Position numbers and translations under genes: made by a program
Notes under the pieces: model-generated
What the model saw: the letters and a program-made list of their open reading frames with translations, nothing else
Told to the model about the DNA's origin: nothing
Databases searched by the model: none
Assembly: GCA_030512335.1 (NCBI GenBank)
Contig: JAULSU010000003.1
Location: 434,001 to 498,000 of the forward strand
Origin: Immersiella caudata
Taxonomy: Eukaryota > Ascomycota > Sordariomycetes > Sordariales > Lasiosphaeriaceae
Reading direction: 5' to 3'
Length of the DNA: 64,000 bases
Shown here: positions 9,337 to 20,462 of the stretch, piece by piece
Layout: each line of letters begins with the position of its first letter
Numbering within the stretch: position 1 is the first letter of the stretch

Positions 9337-11661
9337 ATGACATTCTCCCACGTTCCGTTGACTGGCGATGAGATCAGGCTCCTCACAGTGCTGCCTGGTA
9401 GTCCCGGTTCCAGCATCCAATGTGAACTCCAGAACGTTTCCCTCGGCGACTACTCTGTCCACCCCGAAGGCATCTATCGCTGGAGCAACGGAGGCATACA
9501 CTGGATGCGACCGATTCCGGAACCCGGGGTCCCAGTTCCCAATGACCTCGAGTGGCCTTTGGACTCAGGCCCAACGACTGTTGCCAGAGCAATCGACCAT
9601 GATGCGGTTCCCAAGTTCTACGGTCCTTCGCCGAATCTGGATGGCCTGTCTTTGGTTCCAGAATACGAAGCGCTCTCCTACACCTGGGGCGACTCTGCCC
9701 AGAAGCAAATGATTGAACTTAATGGCATCAAGTTCGACGTTACAGCTAACTTGCATTCAGCGCTTGATCGGCTGAAGCTCTTGGATGCAAAGCGGCTTCT
9801 GTGGGTGGACGCCATCTGCATCGATCAGACCAACACCGACGAACGAGCGGATCAAGTTCCAAGGATGCGCGAGATATACCAGCGGGCCCAGCGAGTGCTC
9901 ATTTGGCTTGGCCCTCCCTCGCAGGACAGCGACCTGGCCATGAATATGCTCGAGAAGCTCGGCGGAAGCCACGAGCAAACAAAGGATATCAAGAACAAGT
10001 CTGGAGAGTGGTACGGGCCGCAATATGAGCTAATGAGAGCTTACGGACGCGAAGCCTCACAGGCCGCCACCAAGAGAACCATCGATAATCTCTCCGAGCT
10101 GAACCTCATGTCGCCCGGGGAGGTCACCGAGGAAGGCTGGATTGCAATGGAGAGGCTTTTGCTTGAGCGGCCGTACTGGAAACGGGTTTGGATCATACAG
10201 GAGATCGCATATGCCCGAGAAGTCATCATCCATTGCGGCGAAGCAACAGTGGGCTGGTCTGCGTTCGAGTATCTGCCCATGCGCAACGATTGGGGCGGCT
10301 TCTTCAAGGAGGCGGAGCGGTTCCGGTTGGCTGCGTTGGCTTCTGGAGTTGTGCGACTCCTCGGCAGTCGCAGCGAGTCGCGAGAGGTATCCAGGAGTTT
10401 CGGGTTTGAGAAGGAGTCCACGACCTTACTCAACAGGCTTACCGACTTTTGGGACTACGGGAGTACGGACCCGCGAGACAAAATATACGCCCTTCTCGGT
10501 CTCCCAGCCATCGACTACGACATCGTCTTGCCGAAAGTTGACTATACCGCAGATGTCGGGGCCGTGTTCACCGGACTGGCACGAGCTATCATGAATCACG
10601 AGAGGACCCTGGATCTGCTTTGCCTTCCGCATCCCGACTCAGAGACCCGCAAGTTTGGGCTCCCATCGTGGGTACCCGATTGGACGACCAAGCCCACGAC
10701 GGCGCCCATTCTGGAGCTGTACTCTGGCCTGAAACGCAGCTTCAAAGCCTCCGGTAATTCCGTTCCTCGCGGACCATCGTTTCACCACGGAGAATCGACG
10801 CGACTTGTTGATGGATGGTCTGACGCTCCTGTGTTCGACATGGAGCTTGTGGAGGCTTCGAGAAGCGAAGAGGAGCCGGCCCTACGACGGCACGCTGGAA
10901 CGGGCCAGTTGAGGGGGGCTCAGAAGGGTCGTACGGGCCGCGAAAGCTCGGGAAAGGGATACATCTTGCGAGGTTCGGAGCGGCTGGGAACATATGGCGG
11001 TCTTTCCATCCGACAATTCGACGGAGACAGAAGTGCCCCGGCGCCGTTTGATCCGAAGCTTTCAGTCAATGGTATCAAGTGCGGTACAGTGATGACAAAC
11101 TGCGCAGAAATACCGCTGGAGGCATTCAAAACCGATGAATGGCGGTCCTATCTCCAGAAGTGGGAGGACATGTTTCATCCCGATTCCCTCTTCGACATGT
11201 CTGGCGATCGAACGCTCCCGCCACACGCCGACTTCCTTTGGACGCTTTTCAAGGGTGAGATCTCCCATGTCCCCTCAGCTCCTGGTATCCCCTGGCGTCA
11301 TGTCCTGTACGATCAGTACGTCACCTGGTCGGGGCGGAAGGAGTTGTCGGAATCGCCTTGGGCTCCGTTATTCCCACGAATGCGCGACATAGGGGAGGTA
11401 CTCCTGGAGAAGATGCCCGGTTGGAAGTTTGGGATGGCAAGCATGGGGATGATGGCGATGGTGCCGTCACGAGCTCGTGAGGGAGACGTCATAGTGGTCT
11501 TGTGTGGGGCGGATGTCCCTATTATCTTGAGAGCCCTGGAGGGATGTCCAGGACAGTACACACTAGTTGGGGCGGCGTATGTTCACGGAATCATGTATGG
11601 GGATGCGCTTGAGGAGCTGGATAAGGGAGAGGCCACCGAGGAGACGTTTGTTTTGGTTTAG
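9337..11661 (+). CDS. HET-domain heterokaryon incompatibility protein
   Basis: A 774-residue protein in a single exon. The lead-in IRLLTVLPG is followed by the HET core: YEALSYTWGDSAQKQMIEL, VTANLHSALDRLK, LLWVDAICIDQTNTDERADQ, MREIYQRAQRVLIWLG, and RPYWKRVWIIQEIAYAREV. The middle has DPRDKIYALLGL and the C-terminus has GDVIVVLCGADVPIILR and LVGAAYVHGIM, as in full-length members. HET proteins act in the cytoplasm and trigger incompatibility cell death when activated by a partner. A low-complexity, likely variable stretch (RGAQKGRTGRESSGKG) sits near residue 530. The frame is also open upstream, with ATGs at 9154 and 9208. I chose 9337 because MTFSHVPL leads directly into the conserved region. 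It appears intact. Confidence 0.88.
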   Translation: MTFSHVPLTGDEIRLLTVLPGSPGSSIQCELQNVSLGDYSVHPEGIYRWSNGGIHWMRPIPEPGVPVPNDLEWPLDSGPTTVARAIDHDAVPKFYGPSPNLDGLSLVPEYEALSYTWGDSAQKQMIELNGIKFDVTANLHSALDRLKLLDAKRLLWVDAICIDQTNTDERADQVPRMREIYQRAQRVLIWLGPPSQDSDLAMNMLEKLGGSHEQTKDIKNKSGEWYGPQYELMRAYGREASQAATKRTIDNLSELNLMSPGEVTEEGWIAMERLLLERPYWKRVWIIQEIAYAREVIIHCGEATVGWSAFEYLPMRNDWGGFFKEAERFRLAALASGVVRLLGSRSESREVSRSFGFEKESTTLLNRLTDFWDYGSTDPRDKIYALLGLPAIDYDIVLPKVDYTADVGAVFTGLARAIMNHERTLDLLCLPHPDSETRKFGLPSWVPDWTTKPTTAPILELYSGLKRSFKASGNSVPRGPSFHHGESTRLVDGWSDAPVFDMELVEASRSEEEPALRRHAGTGQLRGAQKGRTGRESSGKGYILRGSERLGTYGGLSIRQFDGDRSAPAPFDPKLSVNGIKCGTVMTNCAEIPLEAFKTDEWRSYLQKWEDMFHPDSLFDMSGDRTLPPHADFLWTLFKGEISHVPSAPGIPWRHVLYDQYVTWSGRKELSESPWAPLFPRMRDIGEVLLEKMPGWKFGMASMGMMAMVPSRAREGDVIVVLCGADVPIILRALEGCPGQYTLVGAAYVHGIMYGDALEELDKGEATEETFVLV

Positions 11662-11715
11662 TGGTCGAAATATTCCGTTTTCAGGCAACACGCTCTTCCC
11701 AGCCACGAGTTCAAC

Positions 11716-12522
11716 CTACATGATCGTCAGAGTATGGACATATCGGATCTTGCCGCCCTCCAATCTGAAAGCATGGCTATCAGGGATGTTGCCTCCAAAG
11801 GCCAAGAAGATATCGACGGCGCCGACCACCTCGTCAATGACATATCGCCGGTCGGTCATCCTCAGCCCACTTGGCACGCCGACGTTGCAGTCGGGCTGCA
11901 TGTACGTGCCACCCTCCAGACGAGCGCACGGCGAACCCCACGGCACCTTGACCGTCTTGTCATTGAAGAGGTCCATGTATGCGTCTCCGGCCGCTTTGAT
12001 AGCCTCTCGGGTGTCGCGCTTGTCTGCCGGGATCTCGCCCCTTCAATCCAGTTAACTTTCCGGCCAAGAGTGATCTTGGAAGCAGAGTTTCACATACCAA
12101 TTCTCTTCCTTGGAGTACTTCAGCGTATTCGCAGCATTGAAGAACCAATCCCCCGTCGTGGTCGCCAATGTCTCAACCTTGGTCAAAACCCCCTCGGCGC
12201 TGTATCGCAGCTGCGTACCAAGCACATACGGCGGCGTGTTGCTAGCGGCGACGATCTCGGTGAAGATGGCGCAGGCAGTTGTGTCGTATAGGCTGCGAGT
12301 GAAGTCGACTTTCAGGGCCTTCGACAGGATTCCTGTTCCAAGGCTCGATGCCTTGAAGTCCTCCGTATACGCGACGGTAGCGTTGGCCGTCAGGCTGGCG
12401 ACCTTTCCTTCTGTCTGCGCAGCAACGTATTTCGCGGCCTCGGCTTTGAGGAAGTCTCGCGTGCAGATCTGGCCCGAGGCGAGCGATAGGCATGCCGCCA
12501 GAACAGAAAATTTTCCGATCAT
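11716..12522 (-). CDS. Secreted DUF8021-like protein
   Basis: A 249-residue protein in two exons: 12522-12098 and 12040-11716. The signal peptide is residues 1-17 (MIGKFSVLAACLSLASG), and the mature protein starts ICTRDFL. The first exon carries YVAAQTEG, LYDTTACAIFTEI and TTGDWFFNA. The second carries DTREAIKAAGDAYMDLFND, VPWGSPCARLEGGTY, CNVGVPSGL, RRYVIDEVVGAVDIF and a C-terminal RYVHTLTIM. This arrangement is typical of a large family of secreted fungal proteins that I recall as DUF8021; the family number is from memory. Function is unknown. The 57-bp intron has a perfect GTATGT donor and TTAAC branch site but ends in AAG rather than CAG/TAG. It is nevertheless the only splice that keeps the family sequence in frame (ENW-GEIPADKRDT). 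Confidence 0.75.
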
Positions 12523-13037
12523 CGTGTCAGCAGGCGTTTACGTCAAGGTAATTCGCGCGACTTCTACAAATTCTACACCACGATGTCCATTCATCATTCT
12601 ATATATCTTTTCGAGCTGGTTTTGCGCTATCTCCACGCTCTCAGGGGGTAAATCTACGGATATAGCTCCAATAAATCGACCACCTTTGCCGCGCCAATCC
12701 ACGTGGTGGTGAATCGGACAATATCCGTCTCCCGCCTGAACGGCTCGCCCGTTTGCCGCATTCTGTTGCCGAGCGCAGGGTTGACAGACAAGCATTGAGT
12801 GCAATGTTACCCCTGAGCAGATCCATATTGGAGTTGAATGCGAAATGCTCCTTCCCCGGAATGTGGGCGGTATTATCCAGAGCTGTCGGGCGGCATTTGG
12901 GACGAGTCGTTGGGTGCATACCGAGACACCATGTCGCGAGTGCGGATGATTCCGTTGAACCACGGTCGCCATGTTCTCATTTTTTTTTTCTCACACATCA
13001 ACGATGGTGATTCCAGCTGAGGTTTTTTTTCTCGACC
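12523..13037. other. Intergenic, no supported gene
   Basis: About 500 bp upstream of the DUF8021-like gene. A minus-strand frame (12538-12740) reads protein-like in part (WRGKGGRFIGAISVDLPPE), but no start, splice or family can be supported. Confidence 0.4.
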
Positions 13038-14034
13038 CTAGGTCGAACCTGTCGGAGCTGTACTCCCCACAAAGACCACCAACACTGCAGTGTACACTGC
13101 CGAAGCAGCGATGATTTGTTGGTTCGACGACTTTGTGAACACGGATATGGAGATCGCGAACAGAAGAACCGAGGCGGAGGTAACAATCAGAGCTACAGAA
13201 GAATTCCGCTGAGGACCCGGCCAAACCGTCATGACAATCATGGGAACCAGCAAGAACATTGCGCCAATGATGGCAATGAGCAGTCTCGAGAGCGAGTCAA
13301 CTACCGAAGAGACATGGAACGGGTGACGCTCGATGATTCGAAGTAGGTCAGCCGTTCCACCTGTTGCTTGTCAGCTTCAGAATTTCATGAGACGCTGTGA
13401 AGCTGCAACGAACCAAATAACTTAACTTGCGACGCCTTCTCACACCCCAGCGCTTGGATGTCCCTGCCCGTCTGATCAAGGAATTTCCAGGGACGAATTT
13501 TTGCCGGAATTTGCGCACGGAATTTGGCGAATCGCCTGCACCGTCGAAAGAGGGATTGAACAGGTTGAGCGCATCCGGCGAGTCCCAGTACCGCGGCTCG
13601 TGAAATCTCCTGGCCATCTTCCTGCCATATTGTCTGGTGAAGGCTGTTTTGGGGCGCTTGTTTCTGGGACGTTGGCAAGAACCCAGATGAATTCATCTAT
13701 GTCAAGTGCAGGGAGAATTAGCACTGAAAACGGCAAGACTTGAAGCTGGATGGACCCTAAAGACAGCTCACTTACAGTACTCGAGAAGCAGCAGTCGGAT
13801 TCTGCGAAAACCGTCTAGTTTCGTCGTATCCCCTCCATTCTAACTCAGCTCCTCCTCCAACTGAACCAACTCATGCTGGCAGTGAAACAAACACAGCGTC
13901 GCGAAACGTTCAAAGCTTGAGAGGACAAGTGAATCCCTGCGACTAAACTCGGTAGCAAGCTCGAGAAGCCGATGATCCTCTTCCTCTTTCTTCAAACCAA
14001 GCAGAGTGTCAAGGTCCAAGTAGGTCGTGTCCAT
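13038..14034 (-). pseudogene. DUF6594-like membrane protein, probably decayed
   Basis: DUF6594 proteins have an N-terminal helical region and three C-terminal membrane helices; function is unknown. Here the N-terminal motif SSFERFATLCLFHCQHEL-VQLEEEL is at 14034-13843, starting from an ATG. The C-terminal helices (AMFLLVPMIVMTVW, then ALIVTSASVLLFAISISVF, then AASAVYTAVLVVFVG) are at 13290-13040. The middle does not stay in frame. An in-frame TAG follows LEEELS at about 13840, and coding-like segments change frame at least twice (RRFHEPRYWDSPDALNLF in one frame, PWKFLDQTGRDIQALG in another). Two plausible introns are visible (GTAAGT...CATAG near 13790-13700; GTTCGT...CAACAG near 13415-13360), so a few breaks may be splice sites. 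The in-frame stop still argues for a pseudogene. Confidence 0.5.
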
Positions 14035-14169
14035 GTTGAATCTGTCCGCTACTCCCTAGGCCTCTGGAGCCCTTGGGTCCCCGATATCGATCTCGCTGTC
14101 TTGCATCAGGTACGCCATTTACTGTACGTGTTCGGCTTGACGTCCTGGTGTCGGCCCGCTTTTTGCTAG

Positions 14170-14514
14170 TCAGGTCGACCTCCGGTCGGAGAGATGCACA
14201 GGAGCACAGGAGGAACGATCATGGAGAGAGACTGTGAAGAAACTCCCCGTGCCCAGACGTCGACGTTTGCGGAGAAGTCCGCCGAGGGTGTCGCCAATGG
14301 CCTCGAGCCTGAGAAATGCGCCATCGGGCCAAAGGTCTATCTGAGATTCATTGGACACCGGTTGGGCTATCTCTTGCGCATGGTCCTGGACCGGTAAGTC
14401 GTCGACGTTGATAACTGCATAGCCGGGAGTACTCTCTTGGCTTGATTCACTTGACTGAGACGCGGATGCGCTGTCCCTTTTGGTATCTGTGACTGGTAAC
14501 CAGGGCTCTAGCAT
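14170..14514 (-). CDS. Hypothetical short ORF, unverified
   Basis: A 114-codon frame from an ATG, rich in Ser/Gln/Glu at the start (SSESSQESTPG) and basic near the end (GLLRKRRRLGTG). I do not recognise it. It lies just upstream of the DUF6594-like remnant on the same strand and might be a detached first exon of it. It could equally be chance. Confidence 0.2.
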   Translation of the reverse strand: MLEPWLPVTDTKRDSASASQSSESSQESTPGYAVINVDDLPVQDHAQEIAQPVSNESQIDLWPDGAFLRLEAIGDTLGGLLRKRRRLGTGSFFTVSLHDRSSCAPVHLSDRRST

Positions 14515-15320
14515 TCATGGGACTCTGATGAGGAAAAGCGCCGCGGCGGAGAGAAAGGGGTGATGGTTTCGCTAGTTTAGGTCTACCAACTTCATTACGG
14601 CTACTAGCATTGTAAAAGTCCAAAAAATGGCCCTCGTCCTGCAATCGGCAGTTTCAAGAACTCAATTCTTGGACGACTGCCGGGGGCACTGCATCTTGAC
14701 CAGCAATATCGCAGTCGCTCGGTCCCACTGGAACTAGTGCCGATGCCTTGCCCGAACAAGACAAGATTATAACTTTTCCCTTGACGCAATGCAGGAGCAT
14801 GAGCTCAGGCGAACTGCTACTTGCTTTGCTACTCTCACGCAGAGACACAAAGTGGAACAAGAAGTTGATTGTTGTGCATCTTTTGTTTGGAACATTGAAA
14901 CGCTCGAGGCGGACAACGTCGAGTAACTCGGAGGTGTTCTATTAATATGCAGTCTAAATTGCGCCAGAAATGATGGACAGAATAACCATCGAGTAGCGTT
15001 GGCTGCTTTGTGGGTTTGTAACGCCCAACCCAGGCCCATTTCGTCCAGTTCGTGTTTTACCCAAGTCCCACTGGCAGCCCCAGTCACAGCGCAGATGTTT
15101 AATACGTTATGTGACACTGCTTGCACCACGCACGGTACCTTCACTTGTGTTGCATTGTGCAGTGAGCGAAATGCTGTTCCCTAAGGAAGTTTTGCTGACA
15201 CCGCATTCTGCTGTTCGTGTGCTGCGCCTGGGTTGAACGAAAGAATTCAGGGGAGCCAACTCAGGAGCGTGTCCGCCACCTTAGGCCGTTGGACGGAGCT
15301 GAAAGAACATAAAAACTAAA
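14515..15320. other. Intergenic, no supported gene
   Basis: About 800 bp between the short ORF and the tRNA gene. No recognisable coding, repeat or RNA feature. Confidence 0.5.
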
Positions 15321-15391
15321 GCATCAGTGGTTTAGTGGTAAAATCCATCGTTGCCATCGATGGGCCCCGTGTTCGATTCACGGCTGATGCA
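15321..15391 (+). tRNA. tRNA-Gly(GCC)
   Basis: A 71-nt intronless tRNA. The acceptor stem GCATCAG (15321-15327) pairs with CTGATGC (15384-15390), and the discriminator base is A. The D arm reads GTTTAGTGGTAAA. The anticodon loop is TTGCCAT (anticodon GCC), closed by CATCG/CGATG. The T arm has GTTCGATTC closed by CCGTG/CACGG. The short variable region fits tRNA-Gly. A run of six T at 15400-15405 is a normal RNA polymerase III terminator. Confidence 0.95.
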
Positions 15392-15399
15392 AATATTCA

Positions 15400-15405
15400 T
15401 TTTTT
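15400..15405 (+). terminator. RNA polymerase III oligo-T terminator
   Basis: Six consecutive T nine bases after the tRNA-Gly 3' end, the normal Pol III stop signal. Confidence 0.7.
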
Positions 15406-16806
15406 GCTCCACTCTAAAGTGGATTCCATCTCCCTTTTGCCAGCACACAGGAGGAGGAAACTCCCCGGCAAACTCACCTATTCGCTCTTCTTCTCACCAC
15501 CTTATGTCCGATGCATCCGTCGCCAAGAAATTACGTGACGGTCGTCGAAACAAACGACGAGCGCCACCTCCTGCAACCCTCGGAACCCCCACTCAGTCTC
15601 ATGCAAGAGGCTGGAAATACGGCTGTGGGGTCTAGACCCGACCCTGAGGGACTCGCGAGGAGGATGACTTTTGCAGTGTCTTGATTCGAGGAGGGCGACT
15701 GCCAAGTGCTTGGCTGGGCGTGTTGCACATGGCCACCGCGATGGCACGATACCCGTCAACATGCCCTCACACTTAGCTGGCATGACGAATTGTCTTTTTT
15801 GCTGGATTTCTAGCCCGGATTTTCTTTTTTGATGGCAAAATGATTCGGGGATAGGAGATAGTAGGTTGGATGCAACCTGCCCAGGCGTCCGGAACCGCAC
15901 CATGCCAGGTGATGGATGTCCCCAACATTCGGTCTGGCTCTGGATACCTTGCAGATCATGCACTCGATCGGTACCGTGAACGGGGAGAGTGAGACACGTT
16001 CTTGGTCTCGGGTCGGTCGATTGATGGTTCTGGGTCGCTGGGGGAGGCACACAACTTGATAAACGCCACGTATAGCTGGAGTGGTGGTCGTTATGGTGAG
16101 TCTAGACGTTGCCACCGGATCACCATCTATCAAGCAAGTATCTCTACCATTTTCTTTTAAAAATTCTCACCTATTGGTTAGCTTCCGCACCAACCGTGGA
16201 GCCCCTACTAACATAAGGTAGTGCCAAACTGAGTGGCAGCCAGACCAGGCCCTTGAATCCCACAACCCCATCATCAACACTAATACGCGGTACCAAGAGG
16301 AGAAATCTCTCCGCAGCGGCACCGGTCTTCTCCAAGCACCCCCACGGGGTTCCCTTCCCCATCCCGAAATGTGGAGATGTTGGGTTGCATGCACGTGTGT
16401 CGCGCCCAAGAGCCGCCCGTCAAGGGGGATCCCGCCATCGCGCCAAGCCTCGCGCAAGCGTCATCCAACTGCACATCATAGGCCCACGGCAAAACATGCA
16501 ACATAGTATGGACATATTCGTCATTTGGATATCCCTGCAGCTGCTGAAATCCGACGGACTTGGCGATGCAGTTGTGAGTGGAGAGGGTGGTGGTGCGCTT
16601 CCGATATCCGGGTCTGACACGTCCTTGGTGAGGATATGGAGAGACGGTGGATGGGAGTTGGGAGTACTAATGGGGGGGATGTTCTCGCAATTTATTTTGT
16701 GTTTGGTATCACACGGAGTTTTAAAGTTGCTCTGTTGAGGTTGAAATCTGACTCGTTCATCAACCCCTTTTTACACGCCATCTCAGTGTCATTCACAGCT
16801 GCCATC
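15406..16806. other. Intergenic, no supported gene
   Basis: About 1.4 kb between the tRNA and the MFS permease. The longest frame (15502-16050, minus) has no recognisable motif, and its composition is unlike the confident genes. Confidence 0.5.
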
Positions 16807-18897
16807 ATGACCGACCCCGAGAAAGCCACTCCACAGCTGGGGCCAGCCCCAGCACCGTCCGCCCTCCCCTCAAAAAAGACTGACGCCGGACCTCTCGTGA
16901 CAGAAGCAACTGTCAGCTCCACGACCTCAGGCTCAGACGAAGAAGATCTCGCCGCCGTGCGAGCACGCATCCTCGAGGAGCGAGAGCTCCAAAAGTCGGA
17001 TCCCCCTGTTCTTCCCATCATGACCCTGTTCCGACGCAAGGGACCACGGCCAGACCTCGACGCCATTGCTACACAGCCATCTGTGTATGACGATGCCGAA
17101 GTGGCCAAGTATTTCCAGCCCATGCCCAAGTATGAGAATCTGCACCGTTTTGATCCATCCGCTAGGTGGACTTGGGGGGAGGAGTTGGTATGTTCCCCGC
17201 TCCCGAGTTAATACGGACGTTTCTGACGAGCTATAGCCCCTGATCAACAAACTCGACTGGAAAGTCACACTCTGGGCCTTCATCGCCTTCTTCGCGCTGG
17301 ATCTCGACCGAGGAAACATCAGCCAGGCCAACACGGATAACTTCCTCGAAGACTTGGGTCTCACCACGAATGATTTCAACTTGGGGAATACCGTGTTTCG
17401 TCTCTCGTTTCTGTGCGCGGAGTTGCCGTCGCAGCTGATTAGCAAGAAGCTTGGTACATTACCCCTGTTTGATTTGTGACGTGGCTGAGCTAACCCGGTG
17501 TAGGGCCCGATCGATGGATCCCCACCATCATGGTCCTCTGGAGTATCGTCGCCCTCTCGCAGTTCTGGCTTCAGGGTAGGGCAACCTTCCTGGCCTGCCG
17601 AGCTCTCCTGGGCATGCTGCAAGGTGGTTTCATCCCCGATGTGATTCTCTACTTGGTACGTCCCCTCTACCCCCTGGATGAAAACTTTCAGCTAACCAAA
17701 AGCAGTCCTACTTCTTCAAAGGCACCGAACTCCCCTTCCGCCTCGCCCTCTTCTGGTGCTCCCTCCGCCTAACCGACACCCTCGCCCCCATCTTCGCCTT
17801 TGGCCTCCTCCGCCTCCGCGGCGTCCTCGGCTACGAAGGTTGGCGCTGGCTCTTCCTCATCGAAGGCATCTTCACCCTCTTCGTCGGCGTCTGGTCCTGG
17901 TTCACCATGGTTGCCTCCCCGACGCAAACCAAGTCCTGGTGGAACAAACAAGGCTGGTTCACCGAGCGGGAAGAAGTCATCATGGTGAATCGCATCCTGC
18001 GCGATGACCCCTCCAAGGGGGATATGCATAATCGACAGGCGGTTGATTTCAAATTGCCCTGGGCTTCGCTGAAGGATTTCGACCTGTGGCCATTGTATCT
18101 GATTGGGATGATGTTTCTGATTCCGGCGGGGCCTCCAGATGCGTATTTGACGCTGACACTGAGGAATATCGGATTCAACACTTTTGACGCCAACTTGCTC
18201 AGTATTCCGACAAACGTCATCGGCGCGTTTACGATGTTGACGCTGACGTACTTTTCCGAGGTCTGGAATACCCGGGTGTGGCTCGCCATCTTTGGACAGA
18301 TCTGGCTGCTTCCCAACGTTATCGCGCTACTTGCGTTGCCGGATAAGGTCGCTGCTTGGGCCAAGTTTGCGGTGTTGACGGTGTTGCTTTCTTATCCCTC
18401 AGGTATGATCCCCCTGACTCTGAGTGCCGAGCAGAGGACTGACAACAACAGCCCACGCCATGCACGTCGGTTGGTGTAGTCGCAACTCCAACACCGTCCG
18501 AACCCGAACCGTCTCGGCAGCTTTGTACAACATGTTTGTCCAAGTCGGCGGCATCATCCACTCCAACATCTACCGTGCCGACGACAGACCCCACTGTGCG
18601 TACCCCTGACCCCCTTTCCCCGAGAAACCAGCTAACAGCGGACAGACCGTCGTGGCAACCGTGTTCTCCTGGGAATGAACGTCGCCAACATTGTCATTTA
18701 CCTCCTCACCAAGGCGTACTACATCTGGAGGAACAAGCAGAAGGAGAAGAAGTGGACTGCACTGTCCAAGGACGTGAGTAAATATGCCTTCGAAAGCGGA
18801 AAGGTAAATACTAACTCGCAAATAGGAGCAACTCCGGTACATGGAGACAACCAAGGACTCTGGAAGCAAGCGCTTGGATTTCCGGTTTGCGCATTAG
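16807..18897 (+). CDS. MFS permease, anion:cation symporter (DAL5-like) family
   Basis: A 596-residue transporter in seven exons: 16807-17187, 17237-17453, 17504-17655, 17706-18402, 18452-18595, 18646-18773, 18826-18897. All junctions keep frame and use GT...AG. A roughly 135-residue hydrophilic N-terminus (Ser/Thr/Glu-rich) precedes TM1. Typical ACS-family segments follow: LDWKVTLWAFIAFFALDLDRGNISQA (read as two parts), FRLSFLCAELPSQLISKK, RALLGMLQGGFIPDVILYL, YEGWRWLFLIEGIFT and GWCSRNSNTVRTRTVSAALYNM (also read in parts). These permeases move small organic anions or vitamins (allantoate, nicotinate, pantothenate, biotin) with protons across the plasma membrane. The substrate cannot be told here. 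The end is convergent with the next gene, 95 bp away. A fine choice of donor within exon 5 (GTGCGT) is less certain than the others. Confidence 0.88.
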
Positions 18898-18992
18898 GGG
18901 GGCGCTGTAAAACCGAATGTGCAGTTTTGGTGTTGGGAGACAAGTGGGTGGCTGTTGTCCAACAATTTATTTGTATCGAATGACCTTCGTCT

Positions 18993-20462
18993 TTATCCAA
19001 TCCCTCCAGCTCGTGGAGGCCTGAATTGTTCCCCATAGCCCCTCTGCTGAAACTGGAAGCCCTCCACCGAATCTGTGACGCCCTCCTTGCTCTCCGCTTC
19101 CCTGCTCTGATCAAGAATCATAACGTCAACGCCTCGAGGAAGCCTGTACTTCAAAGCCCGGAGGTTCCCTCTGATAATCAGCAGGAAGTCCATCGCTGTT
19201 GGAAACCACACCGCCAACGACATGACCTGCCCGAAACCCCAGCGATTCTCCCCTTGAAATGTCGGGCCCGCCGCCACAGCCGTCATCGCTCTTTTGAAGA
19301 TGAAGGCCACCAAGGAAAGTTGCATCAACGTGAAGGCCACCACCATCCACACCATCACCAAGATGCCTCTCGTCCACCGCTTTCGAGGGCTCTGCGTCGA
19401 GCTTGACGATGCTGGCGACGGTGCCTGGTACACTGCCGACGGAGTAGAAGGCCGGAGCCGGTAATAGACTCCCAAAGCCCACAACCCCAGCCAAAGAGCG
19501 ACATACAGCGACGTCATCGACCCGGTGAGGTACACCACGATCACTCCCATCGTCTCCCCCGTAATTCTCATATCGGTACTGCCATCATGTTTTTGGTAGC
19601 ACAGCCATTCAAAGGTGCTGCCCTCGTGATTAGCATAGCCATATGGACTATTGTCCCATTCACACCACATGAGTGCCGCACAAAGCGCTGAGGCGATGAA
19701 AAGGCCGAATCCGCGGGCTCGTCGATGATGACAAGTCGGACGATACAACGGCCATGCCAACGCTATGGCGGACCATGTGACGGCGGACGACATGCGGGCA
19801 AAGTCATTGATGTACATCGACCTAGTTTCCGCCACAGCCACCAGTGCGGCGACTGTCACCGCGAGGTTGAAGAGGAGCGCCGTATCCCAAAAGAGACCGA
19901 GGCTCGTTTGGAAGGCAGCCCAGATGGGCGTTTTGGCGCGGTGCGTTCGACTGGGAGACTCATGCAAGCGGTGCAGGTACTGTGGTCCGAGAACGAAGAC
20001 GAAGACGGTCGCCAGCACTACTTCAATGGCATACGATAAGAGGACCTGAAGTCACCAAGGGTTAGATTTGTAGCGCGCCTCAACCGCATAGAGATGACCT
20101 ACCCCGATTCCAGCCAGGTCGGGATTCCCTTCCCAGTTCAACTGGTAACAAACCTCGGGCTCGCAATTTACCAGGCCACCATGGTACTGCCATGGCCAGT
20201 TGGTCCCATTTTTGATCGTAAAATTGAGATTGTCGATCCAGTCTACAATCACGCCACGAGACACATTGGCGAAGGGGTCCGGCGCAGCGTTTTGCACGAA
20301 GTCGATGAACTGAGCATAGGGAAAATTTTCGAGCGAAACGAAGGCGTTCCAGCCGTTGTTGTAGTAGCTTGTCCAGAAGCCGGCTGCCCGAGTGCAGTCG
20401 CTGTCGTAGTCAAAGTCAAGGAGGGTCCAGTTCGCGATCGGGCTCGATATATTGCCGGCCAT
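18993..20462 (-). CDS. Seven-helix membrane protein with glycosylated N-terminal ectodomain
   Basis: A 470-residue protein in two exons: 20462-20103 and 20045-18993 (57-bp intron, GTAGGT donor, CAG acceptor). Residues 1-120 are hydrophilic with several N-glycosylation sequons (NIS, NWT, NVS, NFT, NGT) and four cysteines, and lack a cleavable signal. Seven hydrophobic segments follow: LLSYAIEVVLATVFVFVLG; LLFNLAVTVAALVAVAE; AVTWSAIALAWPLY; GLFIASALCAALMW; GVIVVYLTG...LWALGVYY; GILVMVWMVVAFTLMQLSLV; VMSLAVWFPTAMDFLLII. A roughly 60-residue tail follows. An outside N-terminus and seven helices suggest a receptor-like topology, but I recognise no GPCR class motif. Function unknown. It is divergent from nothing close; about 1.3 kb lies upstream. 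Confidence 0.75.

Noticed and set aside
12538..12972. 144-codon minus-strand ORF with a protein-like C-terminal third
   Set aside because: No usable start or splice partner found and no family recognised; kept only as a note in the intergenic entry.
15502..16050. 182-codon minus-strand ORF
   Set aside because: No motif, signal peptide or family likeness; composition unlike the confident genes; probably chance.
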